Shown: positions 25,527 through 35,829, counted from the first letter of the stretch. The stretch: DNA of 64,000 nt from Chelatococcus sambhunathii (GCA_031316315.1 JADBEO010000002.1:1-64000), one strand, 5' to 3'. A program made the numbers and translations. The notes: generated by a model not told the origin, from the letters alone.

Positions 25527-26684
25527 TCAGTCCAGCTTGGCGGCTTTGTGACCGCGGTCCTTCTCCACGTGGTCCTTGATCCACTTGGTGATCACGTCGG
25601 CCACCTGCAGGTTGTTCGTGTCCTGCATGAACATGTGGCTGTTGCCTTTGATGCCGATCGCCGGGAGGGAGATGAACGTCATGTCCCCGCCCGCGTCATT
25701 GATCTGCTGACGCATCTGCACGCATTCGGGCGTCGGTTGCTCGACCTTGTAGTTGTCCCCGACCATGATGAGGATCGGGATCTTCTTCAGTATCTTGATG
25801 TGCTCCGGCGTGAGGTTGGTGAAGCAGCCCGTCTCCAGCTGGATGATGCCCTTGACGGTTTTGGCGGCCCCGCGCAGCGCGGCGCGGGTCGGGAAGCTCG
25901 ACGACTGGGAGTGGCCGACCAGGATGACGCCGTCGAGCTGGTTCGCGAGCTGGGCCAGCGCGTCGGGGCTGTTGTAGGGCGCGTCAGGCGCCGGGGGCGT
26001 GCAGGTTCCGCCGTTGCAGTTGGGCGACGCGGCGTCGCTGAGCGTGGCGTTCAGGTCCGGGATCACCTGCTTGTAGAAGCTGTTTGTTGATTTCTCCCCG
26101 ACGCCCACGGTCTGCATCGGAAAGCGCTGTCCCTCGTAGGGCGTCTTGGTGTCGTAGTCGCCCCAGCGGAACACGTTCCAGGCGAATCGGTCGGTCGCGA
26201 TCAGAATGTCCGGGTTGTCGGCCGGGGCGCCGTCCCCCGCGTTCACCTTCGCGAAGCGGGTGGGATCGAAGCCGGACCGGCCGCGGCCGACCTGCTCCGC
26301 CATGAAGGTCCTGAAGCCCTGCCGCGTGAAGTACTCGTACCAGCCCATCCGGCCGTCGGGCGTCGTCTCCCACGTCTTCGACGTCAGGCAGCAGCCGTGA
26401 ACGAAGACGATGGGGTACTCGGTGTTCGCCGCCTTCGGGAACTGGAATTGGACGTACATCTGGTTGGTCATGATGTTGCCGGCGTAGGACGGCGACGTCA
26501 GATACTTGGTGTCTATCGCCTCGACGGCGCCGTCGACGAAGAAGCTGCCCTGCGCCTGCAGCGTGAGTGGCTCGGATTTCTTGAGATCCTTCCATCGTTG
26601 GGCCTGCGCCGGGGCGGCGGCGAGGCAAAGACCAAACGTCGCCAGCAAGGCGGCGACTGGGAACCACTTCGTTTTGTTTTTCAT
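25527..26684 (-). CDS. Secreted alpha/beta hydrolase (esterase-like)
   Basis: The product is 385 aa. A signal peptide covers residues 1-29 (MKNKTKWFPVAALLATFGLCLAAAPAQAQ in outline, cut after AQA). The hydrolase core has YPIVFVHGCCLTSKTWE (oxyanion region), the nucleophile elbow VGHSQSS, and a C-terminal histidine in GNSHMFMQD. Four or more cysteines (CC, CNGGTC, GC, EC) suggest disulfides. It is probably periplasmic or exported; the substrate is unknown. The gene stands alone; 25311-25526 contains no other gene. Confidence 0.85.
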   Translation of the reverse strand: MKNKTKWFPVAALLATFGLCLAAAPAQAQRWKDLKKSEPLTLQAQGSFFVDGAVEAIDTKYLTSPSYAGNIMTNQMYVQFQFPKAANTEYPIVFVHGCCLTSKTWETTPDGRMGWYEYFTRQGFRTFMAEQVGRGRSGFDPTRFAKVNAGDGAPADNPDILIATDRFAWNVFRWGDYDTKTPYEGQRFPMQTVGVGEKSTNSFYKQVIPDLNATLSDAASPNCNGGTCTPPAPDAPYNSPDALAQLANQLDGVILVGHSQSSSFPTRAALRGAAKTVKGIIQLETGCFTNLTPEHIKILKKIPILIMVGDNYKVEQPTPECVQMRQQINDAGGDMTFISLPAIGIKGNSHMFMQDTNNLQVADVITKWIKDHVEKDRGHKAAKLD

Positions 26685-26876
26685 GAGCGCTTCCTCCCGA
26701 AGCCGCTCAAGAATGGCTGTCCGGCGACCGGACTTCTCGGCGTACAGCGTCCGTTTTTATGCGCTCAGCGAAACGCCGCGCTCGCCGAGACGGCTTCGGG
26801 ACGGGCTGTGTGGGGCCGCCGCCAAAGATCCTGCGGCGCCAGACGCGCTTCAAGGAATACGCTTCCGGGAAGGCCG

Positions 26877-26952
26877 TGGTGCCGCGTGAGGGACTCGAAC
26901 CCCCGACCCCCTGATTACAAATCAGGTGCACTACCAGCTGTGCTAACGCGGC
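26877..26952 (-). tRNA. tRNA-Thr(TGT)
   Basis: The minus-strand sequence gives a full cloverleaf: acceptor GCCGCGT/ACGCGGC, anticodon loop TTTGTAA with anticodon TGT, T-arm GGGGGTTCGAGTCCC, and encoded CCA (26879-26877). The length is 76 nt. Confidence 0.97.
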
Positions 26953-27010
26953 GCCTCGCCCTCTATAGCGGCGGCGACGGGCGGCCGAAAGGCGTTACGA
27001 GCGCAAAGAA

Positions 27011-27040
27011 GAGGCCCCGCGGATCGCTCCGCGGGGCCTC
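27011..27040 (-). terminator. Terminator of the MHS transporter gene
   Basis: A 13-bp perfect stem GAGGCCCCGCGGA/TCCGCGGGGCCTC with a 4-nt loop is followed on the minus strand by TTCTTTGCG. It is 24 bp past the stop codon, before tRNA-Thr. Confidence 0.8.
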
Positions 27041-27063
27041 TTATCGACGCTCGCGCCTGAGGA

Positions 27064-28779
27064 TCAGGCGTGTTCGTAGGTGTTGGTGTCGCGGTCCTTG
27101 GTCTCCGGCACGAAGATCAGGCCGATGATGAAGGTCGCGATCGCGAAGATCACCGGGTACCAGAGGCCGTAGTAGATGTCGCCGGTCGCCGCCACCATGG
27201 CGAAGGAGGTCGCCGGCAGCAGGCCGCCGAACCAGCCGTTGCCGATGTGGTAGGGCAGCGACATGGACGAGTAGCGGATGCGGGTGGGGAACAGCTCCAC
27301 CAGCGCCGCCGCGATCGGGCCGTACACCATCGTCACGAACAGCACGAGGATGAACAGCAGCCCGATGATCGCGGCCGGCTGCGCCCGGAAGACGTCGATC
27401 GGGCTCGACATCTTCACGATGGCCGGGTCGCCCGCCTTCGGATAGCCGGCCGCCTGCAGTTCGCCCGTCATGGCCTTGTTGCTGTCGGCCATCTTAGGCC
27501 CGCCCTCATAGGGCAGGCTCTTGTCGTTGATCCTGATCGCCGCGGGCGTGCCCGCGGGCGCCTCCTCGAAGCTATACTTGACCGAGGACTTCGACAGGAA
27601 GTCGCGGGCCTGGTCGCAGTTGGTCGTGTATTTCTTCGTCCCGACCGGGTTGAACAGGCTGCCGCATTCCGCCGGGTCGGCGACGACGGTCACCTTGACG
27701 GTCTCGATCGCCTTCTCCAGCGTCGGGTTCGCGACGGCGGTGATCTGCTTGAAGATCGGGAAGAAGCAGATCGCCGCGATCAGACAGCCGCCGAGGATGA
27801 TCGGCTTGCGGCCAATCTTGTCGGACAGAGCGCCGAACACCACGAAGAAGCCCGTCCCGAGCAGCAGCGACCAGGCGATCAGCAGGTTGGCGGTGTAACC
27901 GTCGACCTTGAGGATCGATTGCAGGAAGAACAGCGCGTAGAACTGGCCGGTGTACCAGACGACGCCCTGGCCCATGACGAGGCCGAGCAGGGCGATCAGC
28001 GCGATCTTGGCGTTCTTCCACTGGCCGAAGGACTCCGAGAGCGGGGCCTTCGAGGTGGTGCCCTCTTCCTTCATTTTCTTGAAGGCGGGAGATTCGTTGA
28101 GCTGCATTCGGATCCAAACCGAGATGCCGAGCAGCACGACCGACACCAGGAACGGGATGCGCCAGCCCCAGACCTTGAAGGCGTCCTCGCCGACGATGGT
28201 GCGGGTGAACAGGATCACCAGCAGCGACAGGAAGAGGCCGAGCGTCGCGGTGGTCTGGATCCAGGAGGTGTAGAAGCCGCGCCGGCCGTTCGGGGCGTGT
28301 TCGGCCACATAGGTCGCCGCGCCGCCGTACTCGCCGCCGAGCGCAAGGCCCTGCAGCAGGCGCAGCACGATCAGGATGATCGGAGCGGCGATGCCGATCG
28401 AGGCCGCGCCGGGCAGGATGCCGACGATGAAGGTCGACAGGCCCATGATCAGGATCGTGACGAGGAAGGTGTATTTGCGGCCGACGAGGTCGCCGATGCG
28501 GCCGAACACCAGCGCGCCGAAGGGGCGCACGATGAAGCCGGCCGCGAAGGCCAGCAAGGCGAAGATGTTGCGCGTCGACTCGTCGTAGAGCGGCTTGCCG
28601 TCCGGACCGAGCACGCTGAAGAACTGCGCGCCGATGATCACGGCGAGCGAGCCGTAGAGGTAGAAGTCGTACCACTCGAAAACCGTGCCGAGCGAGGAGG
28701 CGAAGATGACCTTTTTCTCCTCCTTCGTCATCGGCCGCGGCGGATGTGCGGCGGCTGCGGCTGTGCTTGCCATGGACAT
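27064..28779 (-). CDS. MFS transporter of the metabolite:H+ symporter (MHS) family
   Basis: The product is 571 aa, about 100 longer than typical MHS carriers. Family motifs: SSLGTVFEWYDFYLYG (helix 1), FGRIGDLVGRKYTFL (loop 2-3), RLLQGLALGGEYGGAATYVAEHAP, GWRIPFL, GALSDKIGRKP, and the C-terminal LVELFPTRIRYSSMSLPYHIGNGWFGG. An insert at about 349-467 has Cys372 and Cys388 and lies between two helices, probably in the periplasm. The substrate cannot be told; relatives carry organic acids or osmolytes. The ATG at 28779 has GAGGGA 6 bp upstream. Confidence 0.93.
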   Translation of the reverse strand: MSMASTAAAAAHPPRPMTKEEKKVIFASSLGTVFEWYDFYLYGSLAVIIGAQFFSVLGPDGKPLYDESTRNIFALLAFAAGFIVRPFGALVFGRIGDLVGRKYTFLVTILIMGLSTFIVGILPGAASIGIAAPIILIVLRLLQGLALGGEYGGAATYVAEHAPNGRRGFYTSWIQTTATLGLFLSLLVILFTRTIVGEDAFKVWGWRIPFLVSVVLLGISVWIRMQLNESPAFKKMKEEGTTSKAPLSESFGQWKNAKIALIALLGLVMGQGVVWYTGQFYALFFLQSILKVDGYTANLLIAWSLLLGTGFFVVFGALSDKIGRKPIILGGCLIAAICFFPIFKQITAVANPTLEKAIETVKVTVVADPAECGSLFNPVGTKKYTTNCDQARDFLSKSSVKYSFEEAPAGTPAAIRINDKSLPYEGGPKMADSNKAMTGELQAAGYPKAGDPAIVKMSSPIDVFRAQPAAIIGLLFILVLFVTMVYGPIAAALVELFPTRIRYSSMSLPYHIGNGWFGGLLPATSFAMVAATGDIYYGLWYPVIFAIATFIIGLIFVPETKDRDTNTYEHA

Positions 28780-29092
28780 GGTCGTTCCCTCGGTTGCGAG
28801 GCCGTCCGGCGGGCACGTCCGCCTCCGGCCCCGGCCGCCGCTTCTCCCGGCGGCGGGCGTTCTGCGTTTTCGGACAGGCGCGACCGCTCTCCCGTCGATC
28901 CCTGCGCCCGCCGACGGCGCGAGATGCGTCGCGCCGACCGCTGCTCGACCTGTCTCAAGCCGGGCCACGCGGCCCGTCTCGAGAACGACCGACGCCCGCT
29001 CGCGCGAGGCCGCCGGTCGCCCGACCCCCTGACACAGAATGTCGCAGCACCTAGATACAGGTGCGTCGAAGGAGTCGTCGACAGGAGGGCGG
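28780..29092. other. Intergenic region between divergent genes, no gene seen
   Basis: This 313-bp GC-rich stretch separates the transporter from a small exported protein gene. Overlapping open frames on both strands are Arg/Pro-rich and look like frame shadows. No promoter with two good boxes is evident. Confidence 0.5.
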
Positions 29093-29512
29093 ATGCGACT
29101 TTTGGTTAATCATTTAACAAGGTTAACAGCAGCCGGCCTGATGTCTCTGTCGGGCTTAATTCCCGTTGAGGCCCAAACGCTTCGCCAGCCGCACTACGCG
29201 ATCGTCGCCGAGCCTCACGACCAGCGTCCCGGCGCCATTACGCGTCCCGCCAACCAGGCCGACCGCGAGTGGCGCCGGACGCGCCGGACGCCCGAGCTCC
29301 GGACGACCGTCAACGGCCCTCAATCCCGTCCGTTCGTTGCGCCGCGTTACGACGCCTACGGGCGCCGGCGGAACGTGCCAGGCCGCCCGGATACGCTCGA
29401 TCAGTACGGCCGAGCCAGGCTGGGGCGGCCGTCCGTGACGGTCGTCCCGAGCGGCCCGACGGTGCGCGCCGACGCCGCGACCCGCATCAACCAGCTGGCC
29501 CCGCGCCGCTGA
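29093..29512 (+). CDS. Small exported hypothetical protein, Arg/Pro-rich
   Basis: The product is 139 aa. The ATG at 29093 has AGGAGGG 3-6 bp upstream, a strong site; an in-frame codon at 29039 lacks one. Residues 1-28 look like a signal peptide (RLTAAGLMSLSGLIPVEAQ, cut after EAQ or VEA). The mature protein is low in hydrophobics and rich in Arg, Pro and Thr (RPANQADREWRRTRRTPE, YGRRRNVPGRPDTLDQYGR), so it is probably disordered. No family was recognised. Confidence 0.65.
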   Translation: MRLLVNHLTRLTAAGLMSLSGLIPVEAQTLRQPHYAIVAEPHDQRPGAITRPANQADREWRRTRRTPELRTTVNGPQSRPFVAPRYDAYGRRRNVPGRPDTLDQYGRARLGRPSVTVVPSGPTVRADAATRINQLAPRR

Positions 29513-29555
29513 GGGGGCGGCGCCCGTTCACGCAGATTTTTGTTCGCGCAGGCCT

Positions 29556-30359
29556 TTAGCCCGCCGCCGGCCTCGCGCGGCGCGCGACGTGAAGCGCGAT
29601 CGCCGCTGCGTTCGACACATTGAGACTCTTGATCGCCCCCGGCATGTCGAGCCTCGCGAGCGCGTCGCAGGTCTCGCGGGTAAGCTGCCTGAGGCCCCTG
29701 CCTTCTGCGCCCAGCACGAGCGCGATTCCCCCGTCGCCGAACATGGTCTCGTCGAGCGGAGCCGGCCCTTCTGAATCGAGACCGACGCGCCGAAAGCCCC
29801 GTTCGCCGAGCCTTTCCAGCGCGCGGGCGAGGTTCTGGACCAGCACGAGCGGCGCATGCTCCAGCCCGCCGCTCGCCGCCTTGGCGAGCACGCCGGTCGC
29901 CTCGGGGCTGTGGCGGGCGGTGGTGACGATCGCGTCGACCGCGAAGGCGGCCGCCGTGCGGACAATCGCGCCGACATTGTGCGGATCCGTGATCTGGTCG
30001 AGCACGAGGACGAGTCCGCCGGCGGGGATCGTCTCGAGCGTCGGGATTTCCAGCGCCTCGGCCTCGAGATAAAGCCCCTGATGCACTGCGTCGGGCGTCA
30101 GCAGGCGGTCGATCTCGCCCGGCCGCACGATCCCGGCAGCGATCCGGCCGTCGAGCCCGGCCTCCTTCAGCTTGGCGAGCGCGTTCTCGGTCGCGAGCAG
30201 GCGGATCGGCTTGCGGCGCGGATTGGCGAGCGCCTCGGCGACGCTGTGGTGGCCGTAGAGCACGACCGGCCCGTCGTGGTCGCGCGGAAACGTCTTCTGC
30301 GCTTTTTTGGCGGCGCGCCTGGCCTGGCGGGCTCGCTTGTCGGGCTTTGGGGGACGCAT
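29556..30359 (-). CDS. rlmB: 23S rRNA (guanosine-2'-O)-methyltransferase RlmB-type (SPOUT)
   Basis: The product is 267 aa. After a basic N-terminal tail (about 28 residues, MRPPKPDKRARQARRAAKK) comes the substrate-binding domain (VVLYGHHSVAEALANPRRKP) and the SPOUT domain with LDQITDPHNVGAIVRTAAAF, GLDSEG, LVLGAEGRGLR and IKSLNVSNAAAIAL, the three knot motifs. It probably methylates G2251 in 23S rRNA; specificity against TrmH-like relatives rests on the N-terminal domain. It stands alone. Confidence 0.92.
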   Translation of the reverse strand: MRPPKPDKRARQARRAAKKAQKTFPRDHDGPVVLYGHHSVAEALANPRRKPIRLLATENALAKLKEAGLDGRIAAGIVRPGEIDRLLTPDAVHQGLYLEAEALEIPTLETIPAGGLVLVLDQITDPHNVGAIVRTAAAFAVDAIVTTARHSPEATGVLAKAASGGLEHAPLVLVQNLARALERLGERGFRRVGLDSEGPAPLDETMFGDGGIALVLGAEGRGLRQLTRETCDALARLDMPGAIKSLNVSNAAAIALHVARRARPAAG

Positions 30360-30575
30360 GGATTCCCATGGCTCTTGATTTGGACTGACGGCCGCATGAC
30401 GGCGGCCGCCCTCGCATAGCCTGTCTTTCGTTCGCTTGGCAGAGCGTTTTGGGACGGATCGCCCGGCCCATGGCGGAGTCGATCCGTGATGAGGGCGTCG
30501 AGCAGGAAATCAGCGACCTGCCCACTCACACGCGCCGTGAGCCGCGGCCGCGACGTACCCGCCAGCGGTTTCCGG

Positions 30576-30605
30576 TTGACCTTCCGCCTCCCGCCCCGCT
30601 AAAGC
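30576..30605 (+). promoter_or_regulatory. Promoter for tRNA-Tyr/tRNA-Gly
   Basis: TTGACC (30576-30581), an 18-bp spacer and TAAAGC (30600-30605) lie about 36 bp before the mature tRNA-Tyr. The position fits a tRNA promoter. The rest of 30360-30641 shows no gene. Confidence 0.5.
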
Positions 30606-30641
30606 GTGCGCCGCGTCGGGTTGACCGCCGATTGCATGCGT

Positions 30642-30726
30642 GGAGGGGTGCCCGAGTGGTTAAAGGGGACGGACTGTAAATCCGTTGGCTCAGCCTACGT
30701 TGGTTCGAATCCAACCCCCTCCACCA
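30642..30726 (+). tRNA. tRNA-Tyr(GTA)
   Basis: An 85-nt class II tRNA: acceptor GGAGGGG/CCCCTCC, anticodon loop ACTGTAAAT with GTA, a long variable arm (GGCTCAGCCT region), TTCGAAT T-loop and encoded CCA. Confidence 0.97.
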
Positions 30727-30760
30727 AGCCGCCTCGATGCGCTATGACGAGCCGGCTCCC

Positions 30761-30834
30761 GCGGGTGTAGCTCAATGGTAGAGCAGCAGCCTTCCAAGCT
30801 GAATACGAGGGTTCGATTCCCTTCACCCGCTCCA
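30761..30834 (+). tRNA. tRNA-Gly(TCC)
   Basis: A 74-nt tRNA: acceptor GCGGGTG/CACCCGC, D-arm AGCTCAATGGTAGAGC, anticodon TCC in CTTCCAA, T-loop TTCGATT and encoded CCA. It follows tRNA-Tyr and precedes tuf, the same Tyr-Gly-tuf order as in the E. coli tufB region. Confidence 0.97.
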
Positions 30835-31097
30835 GCCTTCATGTGACAAGCTGTTAGGCTTCCGGCCGCCGCGTGCCGTCGACGCGTTCCTGCGCTATCA
30901 TTTTCGCCACGCTGGCGGTCGTGCTTCGTCGTCAGGCGACAGAGCCTTCGGAGAGGGTCGCCTCCGAGGGAGGGCCGGTCGTGCGGCGAGCCAGTCGAGG
31001 GCGAACCGCTCCGCACGCTCCGGACCTTGAGCCGGCGCGCCTGACGCTCCCGCCGCCGGCCGTCGCCGTCAGTCATTTCCAGCCGTGCGCCCGGGGC

Positions 31098-31126
31098 TTG
31101 TGGACTGAGCGAAATCCGCCTAGAGG
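31098..31126 (+). promoter_or_regulatory. Candidate promoter for tuf copy 1
   Basis: TTGTGG (31098-31103), 17 bp and TAGAGG (31121-31126) lie about 50 bp before the tuf start. The boxes are weak. The remainder of the 340-bp tRNA-tuf gap (30835-31174) holds no gene; tuf may also be read through from the tRNA promoter. Confidence 0.35.
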
Positions 31127-31174
31127 AGCGGCGCTTTTGCGCAGACCAAAGAACGCGACGCAGGAAATCAGCCG

Positions 31175-32365
<1,191 letters not shown>

Positions 32366-32373
32366 TCTTCCGG

Positions 32374-32913
32374 ATGCGGAGAAAACTCCGTTCCGCTGTG
32401 ACTAAGATCGGGCTCGCCGCAAGGCGGGCCCGATCGCTTTTTTGGGCCGCGGCTTTGGCCACGACCGCCGGCTGCGCCTCGAAGGCGCCTCCGCCCGAAT
32501 ATCCGCCGGCTTTCCAGTCGGCGCTGTCCTGGGGCGATCGGACTGTCGCGATCACCTACAAGGACAAGGATCCGGTGGTCGCCTATTTCGCGCCCGCCGT
32601 GGGCGACGGCGGGAAGATGTTCGTCTGGGACGGTGGCGTCGACGCCATCGTTCAGGGCGACTGGCGGACGAACGGCGCTGGCGAAGTGTGCATGACGCTG
32701 CAGATCTACCGCAAGCAGTCGACGCCTCCGCCGCCGCTGCGCGCGGCAGACGCCTTCTGCACGCCGCTCGCCGGTCCGCTCGCGGGGCGGCACGATTATC
32801 GCGGCGACGTCTTCGACCTCAACGGCAAGTCCGACCCCCCTTACATCTTGTCCAGCGCCGACAACGAGCGGATCATCACCGTGCTGGCCGACGCCCGGCG
32901 CATCGGGCGCTGA
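32374..32913 (+). CDS. Hypothetical lipoprotein
   Basis: The product is 179 aa from the ATG at 32374; a GTG at 32362 overlaps the tuf stop codon (GTGA), and a GTG at 32398 is a third option. The basic N-terminus and short hydrophobic stretch end in a lipobox-like TAGC ([18 protein letters not shown]), followed by [10 protein letters not shown]. The mature part includes [17 protein letters not shown] and [12 protein letters not shown] and two further cysteines. No family was recognised. The tuf terminator (32406-32443) lies within the signal-sequence codons. ybjQ-like follows after 23 bp. Confidence 0.65.
   Translation: MRRKLRSAVTKIGLAARRARSLFWAAALATTAGCASKAPPPEYPPAFQSALSWGDRTVAITYKDKDPVVAYFAPAVGDGGKMFVWDGGVDAIVQGDWRTNGAGEVCMTLQIYRKQSTPPPPLRAADAFCTPLAGPLAGRHDYRGDVFDLNGKSDPPYILSSADNERIITVLADARRIGR
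32406..32443 (+). terminator. Rho-independent terminator of tuf copy 1, inside the next reading frame
   Basis: A 13-bp stem (GATCGGGCTCGCC with GGCGGGCCCGATC, one G-T pair) closes on a GCAA tetraloop and is followed by GC and six T. It starts 41 bp after the tuf stop. It falls within codons for the signal sequence of the downstream lipoprotein. Confidence 0.9.
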
Positions 32914-32936
32914 GCGGGCCCCGGCGGGAACAAGCG

Positions 32937-33371
32937 ATGAGCGATCAGCCGTTCGGCAAGCGTGGCGCGCCGTCCCAGTCCCGCAGCGACTCCGGCCCTT
33001 GGGAGAACGAAAGCAGGCGCAGCGCCGGACCGCCGCCGCCCGGCGCGGGCATCATCGTCGTGACGACCAATGACCTGCCGGGCTACCGGATCGCCGAATA
33101 TCTCGGGATCGCGCGCGGGATCACGGTCAGGTCGAGGTCGGTCGTCGGCAATTTCATCGGCGGCGTCCAGTCCATCTTCGGCGGACAGATCACCGCCTTC
33201 GTGGAGCTCGCCGAGAGCGCGCGGCGCGAAGCCTACGATCATCTCGTCTCCGAGGCGCGTCTCATGGGCGCCAACGCGGTGCTGGCGATGCGCTACGACG
33301 CGAACGAGATTTCGGACGGAATCACCGAGGTTCTGGCCTATGGCACGGCGGTCGTGGTCGAGCCGGTTTGA
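32937..33371 (+). CDS. YbjQ/DUF74-family protein
   Basis: The product is 144 aa. Residues about 38-140 match the small YbjQ fold: IIVVTTNDLPGYRIAEYLGIARGITVRSRS, GGQITAFVELAESARREAYDHLVSEARLMGANAVLAMRYD and YGTAVVVEP. The family has been called heavy-metal-binding, but its role is not settled. The first 37 residues are a Ser/Pro/Arg-rich extension absent from E. coli YbjQ. No membrane segment is seen. Confidence 0.85.
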   Translation: MSDQPFGKRGAPSQSRSDSGPWENESRRSAGPPPPGAGIIVVTTNDLPGYRIAEYLGIARGITVRSRSVVGNFIGGVQSIFGGQITAFVELAESARREAYDHLVSEARLMGANAVLAMRYDANEISDGITEVLAYGTAVVVEPV

Positions 33372-33412
33372 TACGCAGCCCGATTCCCTGGAGCGCGATC
33401 GGCCGCGAAACC

Positions 33413-33442
33413 TTGCGCCTACGGCGCTCGAGCACCTATATT
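33413..33442 (+). promoter_or_regulatory. Candidate promoter for tRNA-Trp/secE/nusG
   Basis: TTGCGC (33413-33418), an 18-bp spacer and TATATT (33437-33442). The -10 is very good. It is 163 bp before tRNA-Trp. The region 33372-33604 has no gene. Confidence 0.45.
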
Positions 33443-33604
33443 GGGCCTGAAGCTGAAATCGCGCCCGCCTTCCAGTTCTTCCCGCACCGGGAGGGCGCGC
33501 ACTCGAGCGTGAAGAGCTTTGCGAGCGATATGGGGCTTTACAGCGAGCCGCCGTCTGATTAGACACGCGACGGCTCCAGCGACGCGCTGCGGCCAAAGCC
33601 CTCT

Positions 33605-33681
33605 AGGAGTGTAGCTCAACTGGTCAGAGCGCCGGTCTCCAAAACCGGAGGTTGCGGGTTCGAGTCCCTCCACTCCTGCCA
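33605..33681 (+). tRNA. tRNA-Trp(CCA)
   Basis: A 77-nt tRNA: acceptor AGGAGTG/CACTCCT, anticodon loop CTCCAAA with CCA, variable loop, TTCGAGT T-loop, encoded CCA. It precedes secE, the usual arrangement. Confidence 0.97.
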
Positions 33682-33819
33682 TGTCCGGGGTGCTTTCGAA
33701 GTGGCGGCGCGCACTCGGGTTGGGGCGAAAGCGGTCCGACGGACCGATGGAATTTTGAGGATTTCGGGGTGCGGGCCCTTTGACCGGGAGCGCGCCCCTT
33801 TGGACGTTTTGGAAAGCTG

Positions 33820-34017
33820 ATGGCGAAGACTTCACCGCTCGAATTTCTGCAGCAGGTCAGCGCCGAGACCGCCAAGGTGGTCTGGCCGACCCGCCGGGAG
33901 ACGGGCATCACGACGCTGATGGTGGTGATCTTCGCGTTCGTCGCGTCGATCTTCTTCTTCATCGTCGACATGATCATCCGCTACGGCGTCACCCTGATCC
34001 TGGGCATCGGCCGATGA
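33820..34017 (+). CDS. secE: Preprotein translocase subunit SecE
   Basis: The product is 65 aa, the short single-helix form. EFLQQVSAETAKVVWPTRRET is the conserved cytoplasmic part; a membrane helix (about 30-50, LMVVIFAFVASIFFFIVDMII) follows. It clamps SecY in the SecYEG channel. The stop codon overlaps the nusG start (ATGA). Confidence 0.97.
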   Translation: MAKTSPLEFLQQVSAETAKVVWPTRRETGITTLMVVIFAFVASIFFFIVDMIIRYGVTLILGIGR

Positions 34018-34574
34018 GCGCGACGGAAGCCGGCGTCGGCGGCCGCCCGAAGCGGTGGTACATCGTCCACGCCTATTCGAACTTCGAGAAGAAGGTCGCG
34101 GAGTCGATCCGCGAGAAGGCCGAGCAGACGGGTCTCGGCGACCTTTTCGAGGAAATCCTCGTCCCGACCGAGAAGGTCGTGGAGGTTCGCCGCGGCCGCA
34201 AGGTCGACGCCGAGCGCAAGTTCTTCCCCGGCTACGTGCTGGTGAAGATGGACCTGACGGACCAGGCCTATCACCTGATCCGCAACACGCCGAAGGTCAC
34301 CGGGTTCCTGGGCGCGGACAACAAGCCGTCGCCGATCTCGGAGAACGAGGCGCTGCGCATCATGCGCCAGGTTCAGGAAGGCATCGAGCGCCCGAAGCCT
34401 TCGGTGTCGTTCGAGGTGGGCGAGCAGGTGCGCGTCTCGGACGGGCCGTTCGCCTCGTTCTCGGGCGTGGTGCAGGACGTCGACGAGGCGCGTGCGCGCC
34501 TCAAGATCGACGTGTCGATCTTCGGTCGCGCGACGACCGTCGATCTCGAATACGGGCAGGTCGAGAAGGTCTGA
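34014..34574 (+). CDS. nusG: Transcription termination/antitermination factor NusG
   Basis: The product is 186 aa. The NGN domain has [33 protein letters not shown] and [18 protein letters not shown]; the C-terminal KOW domain has [23 protein letters not shown]. It binds RNA polymerase and links it to Rho or the ribosome. The ATG at 34014 overlaps the secE stop. Confidence 0.98.
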   Translation: MSATEAGVGGRPKRWYIVHAYSNFEKKVAESIREKAEQTGLGDLFEEILVPTEKVVEVRRGRKVDAERKFFPGYVLVKMDLTDQAYHLIRNTPKVTGFLGADNKPSPISENEALRIMRQVQEGIERPKPSVSFEVGEQVRVSDGPFASFSGVVQDVDEARARLKIDVSIFGRATTVDLEYGQVEKV

Positions 34575-34696
34575 TCCGAAACCCGGCTGTGGGAGACGAG
34601 GCGCCGGCGCATTTCGCGCGCCGAGCCGTCGACGATCGGACCACGGCTCAACGACGTTTCCGGCCAACGCCCGGGCGTCCAGGAGAGTGAGAGGCT

Positions 34697-35128
34697 ATGG
34701 CGAAGAAAGTCGTAGGTTACATCAAGCTGCAGGTGCCCGCGGGCTCCGCGAACCCATCGCCGCCGATCGGTCCGGCGCTCGGTCAGCGCGGCCTGAACAT
34801 CATGGAGTTCTGCAAGGCGTTCAACGCGCAGACCGGCCAGATGGAGAAGGGGATGCCGATCCCCGTCGTCATCACCGCCTATGCGGACCGCTCCTTCACC
34901 TTCCAGATGAAGAGCCCGCCGGTCAGCTACTTCCTGAAGCAGGCGGCGAAGGTCCAGAAGGGCTCGCAGACCACCGGCAAGGGAACCTTCATCGGCAAGG
35001 TCTCGCAGGCGCAGCTGCGCGAGATCGCCGAGAAGAAGATGGCCGACCTCAACTGCTCGACCCTCGAGTCGGCGGTCGCGATGATCGCGGGCTCCGCCCG
35101 TTCGATGGGCCTGCAGGTGGAGGGCTGA
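34697..35128 (+). CDS. rplK: 50S ribosomal protein L11
   Basis: The product is 143 aa. [16 protein letters not shown] N-terminus, the [25 protein letters not shown] motif that binds the GTPase-associated rRNA, and the C-terminal domain ending [10 protein letters not shown]. It has an AGGAGAGTGAGAG Shine-Dalgarno region. It is first in the rplKA pair, 2 bp before rplA. Confidence 0.98.
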   Translation: MAKKVVGYIKLQVPAGSANPSPPIGPALGQRGLNIMEFCKAFNAQTGQMEKGMPIPVVITAYADRSFTFQMKSPPVSYFLKQAAKVQKGSQTTGKGTFIGKVSQAQLREIAEKKMADLNCSTLESAVAMIAGSARSMGLQVEG

Positions 35129-35130
35129 CC

Positions 35131-35829
35131 ATGGCGAAGGTTGGAAAGCGCGTCGTCAAGGCTCGCGAAGGCGTCGATCGTCTGAAGCTCTATGGCCTCG
35201 ATGAGGCCCTCTCGCTCGTCAAGGAGCGCGCAAGCGCCAAGTTCGACGAGACCATCGAGATCGCCATGAACCTCGGCGTCGACCCGCGTCACGCCGACCA
35301 GATGGTCCGCGGCGTCTGCAATCTGCCGAACGGTTCCGGCCGCACAGTCCGCGTCGCGGTGTTCGCCCGCGGCCCGAAGGCGGAAGAAGCCAAGGCCGCC
35401 GGCGCCGACATCGTCGGAGCCGAGGACCTTATGGAGACGGTGCAGGGCGGCAAGATCGAGTTCGACCGCTGCATCGCGACGCCGGACATGATGGCCCTCG
35501 TCGGCCGCCTGGGTAAGGTGCTGGGCCCGCGCGGCCTGATGCCGAACCCGCGCGTCGGAACGGTCACGATGGACGTCGCCGGGGCGGTCAAGGCCGCCAA
35601 GGGCGGCGCGGTCGAGTTCCGCGTCGAGAAGGCTGGCATCGTCCATGGCGGCGTCGGCAAGGCTTCCTTCGGTCCCGAGAAGCTCGCCGAGAACATCAAG
35701 GCGTTCGCCGACGCGGTCGTGAAGGCCAAGCCGACCGGCGCCAAGGGCCAGTACGTCCAGAAGATCGCGATCTCCTCGACCATGGGCCCGGGCGTGCGCG
35801 TCGAGCCGTCGACCGTTCTGGGCGCGTAA
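35131..35829 (+). CDS. rplA: 50S ribosomal protein L1
   Basis: The product is 232 aa, full length. Signatures: [59 protein letters not shown], and the C-terminal [24 protein letters not shown]. In many bacteria L1 represses the rplKA mRNA; no clear mimic of its rRNA site was identified here. Confidence 0.98.
   Translation: MAKVGKRVVKAREGVDRLKLYGLDEALSLVKERASAKFDETIEIAMNLGVDPRHADQMVRGVCNLPNGSGRTVRVAVFARGPKAEEAKAAGADIVGAEDLMETVQGGKIEFDRCIATPDMMALVGRLGKVLGPRGLMPNPRVGTVTMDVAGAVKAAKGGAVEFRVEKAGIVHGGVGKASFGPEKLAENIKAFADAVVKAKPTGAKGQYVQKIAISSTMGPGVRVEPSTVLGA

Noticed and set aside
30449..30679. A 76-codon frame running into tRNA-Tyr
   Set aside because: It overlaps the tRNA and the predicted promoter and is Arg/Pro-rich with no ribosome site.
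33368..33562. A 64-codon frame between the YbjQ-like gene and tRNA-Trp
   Set aside because: It overlaps the good promoter candidate at 33413-33442, has no ribosome site and no recognisable motif.
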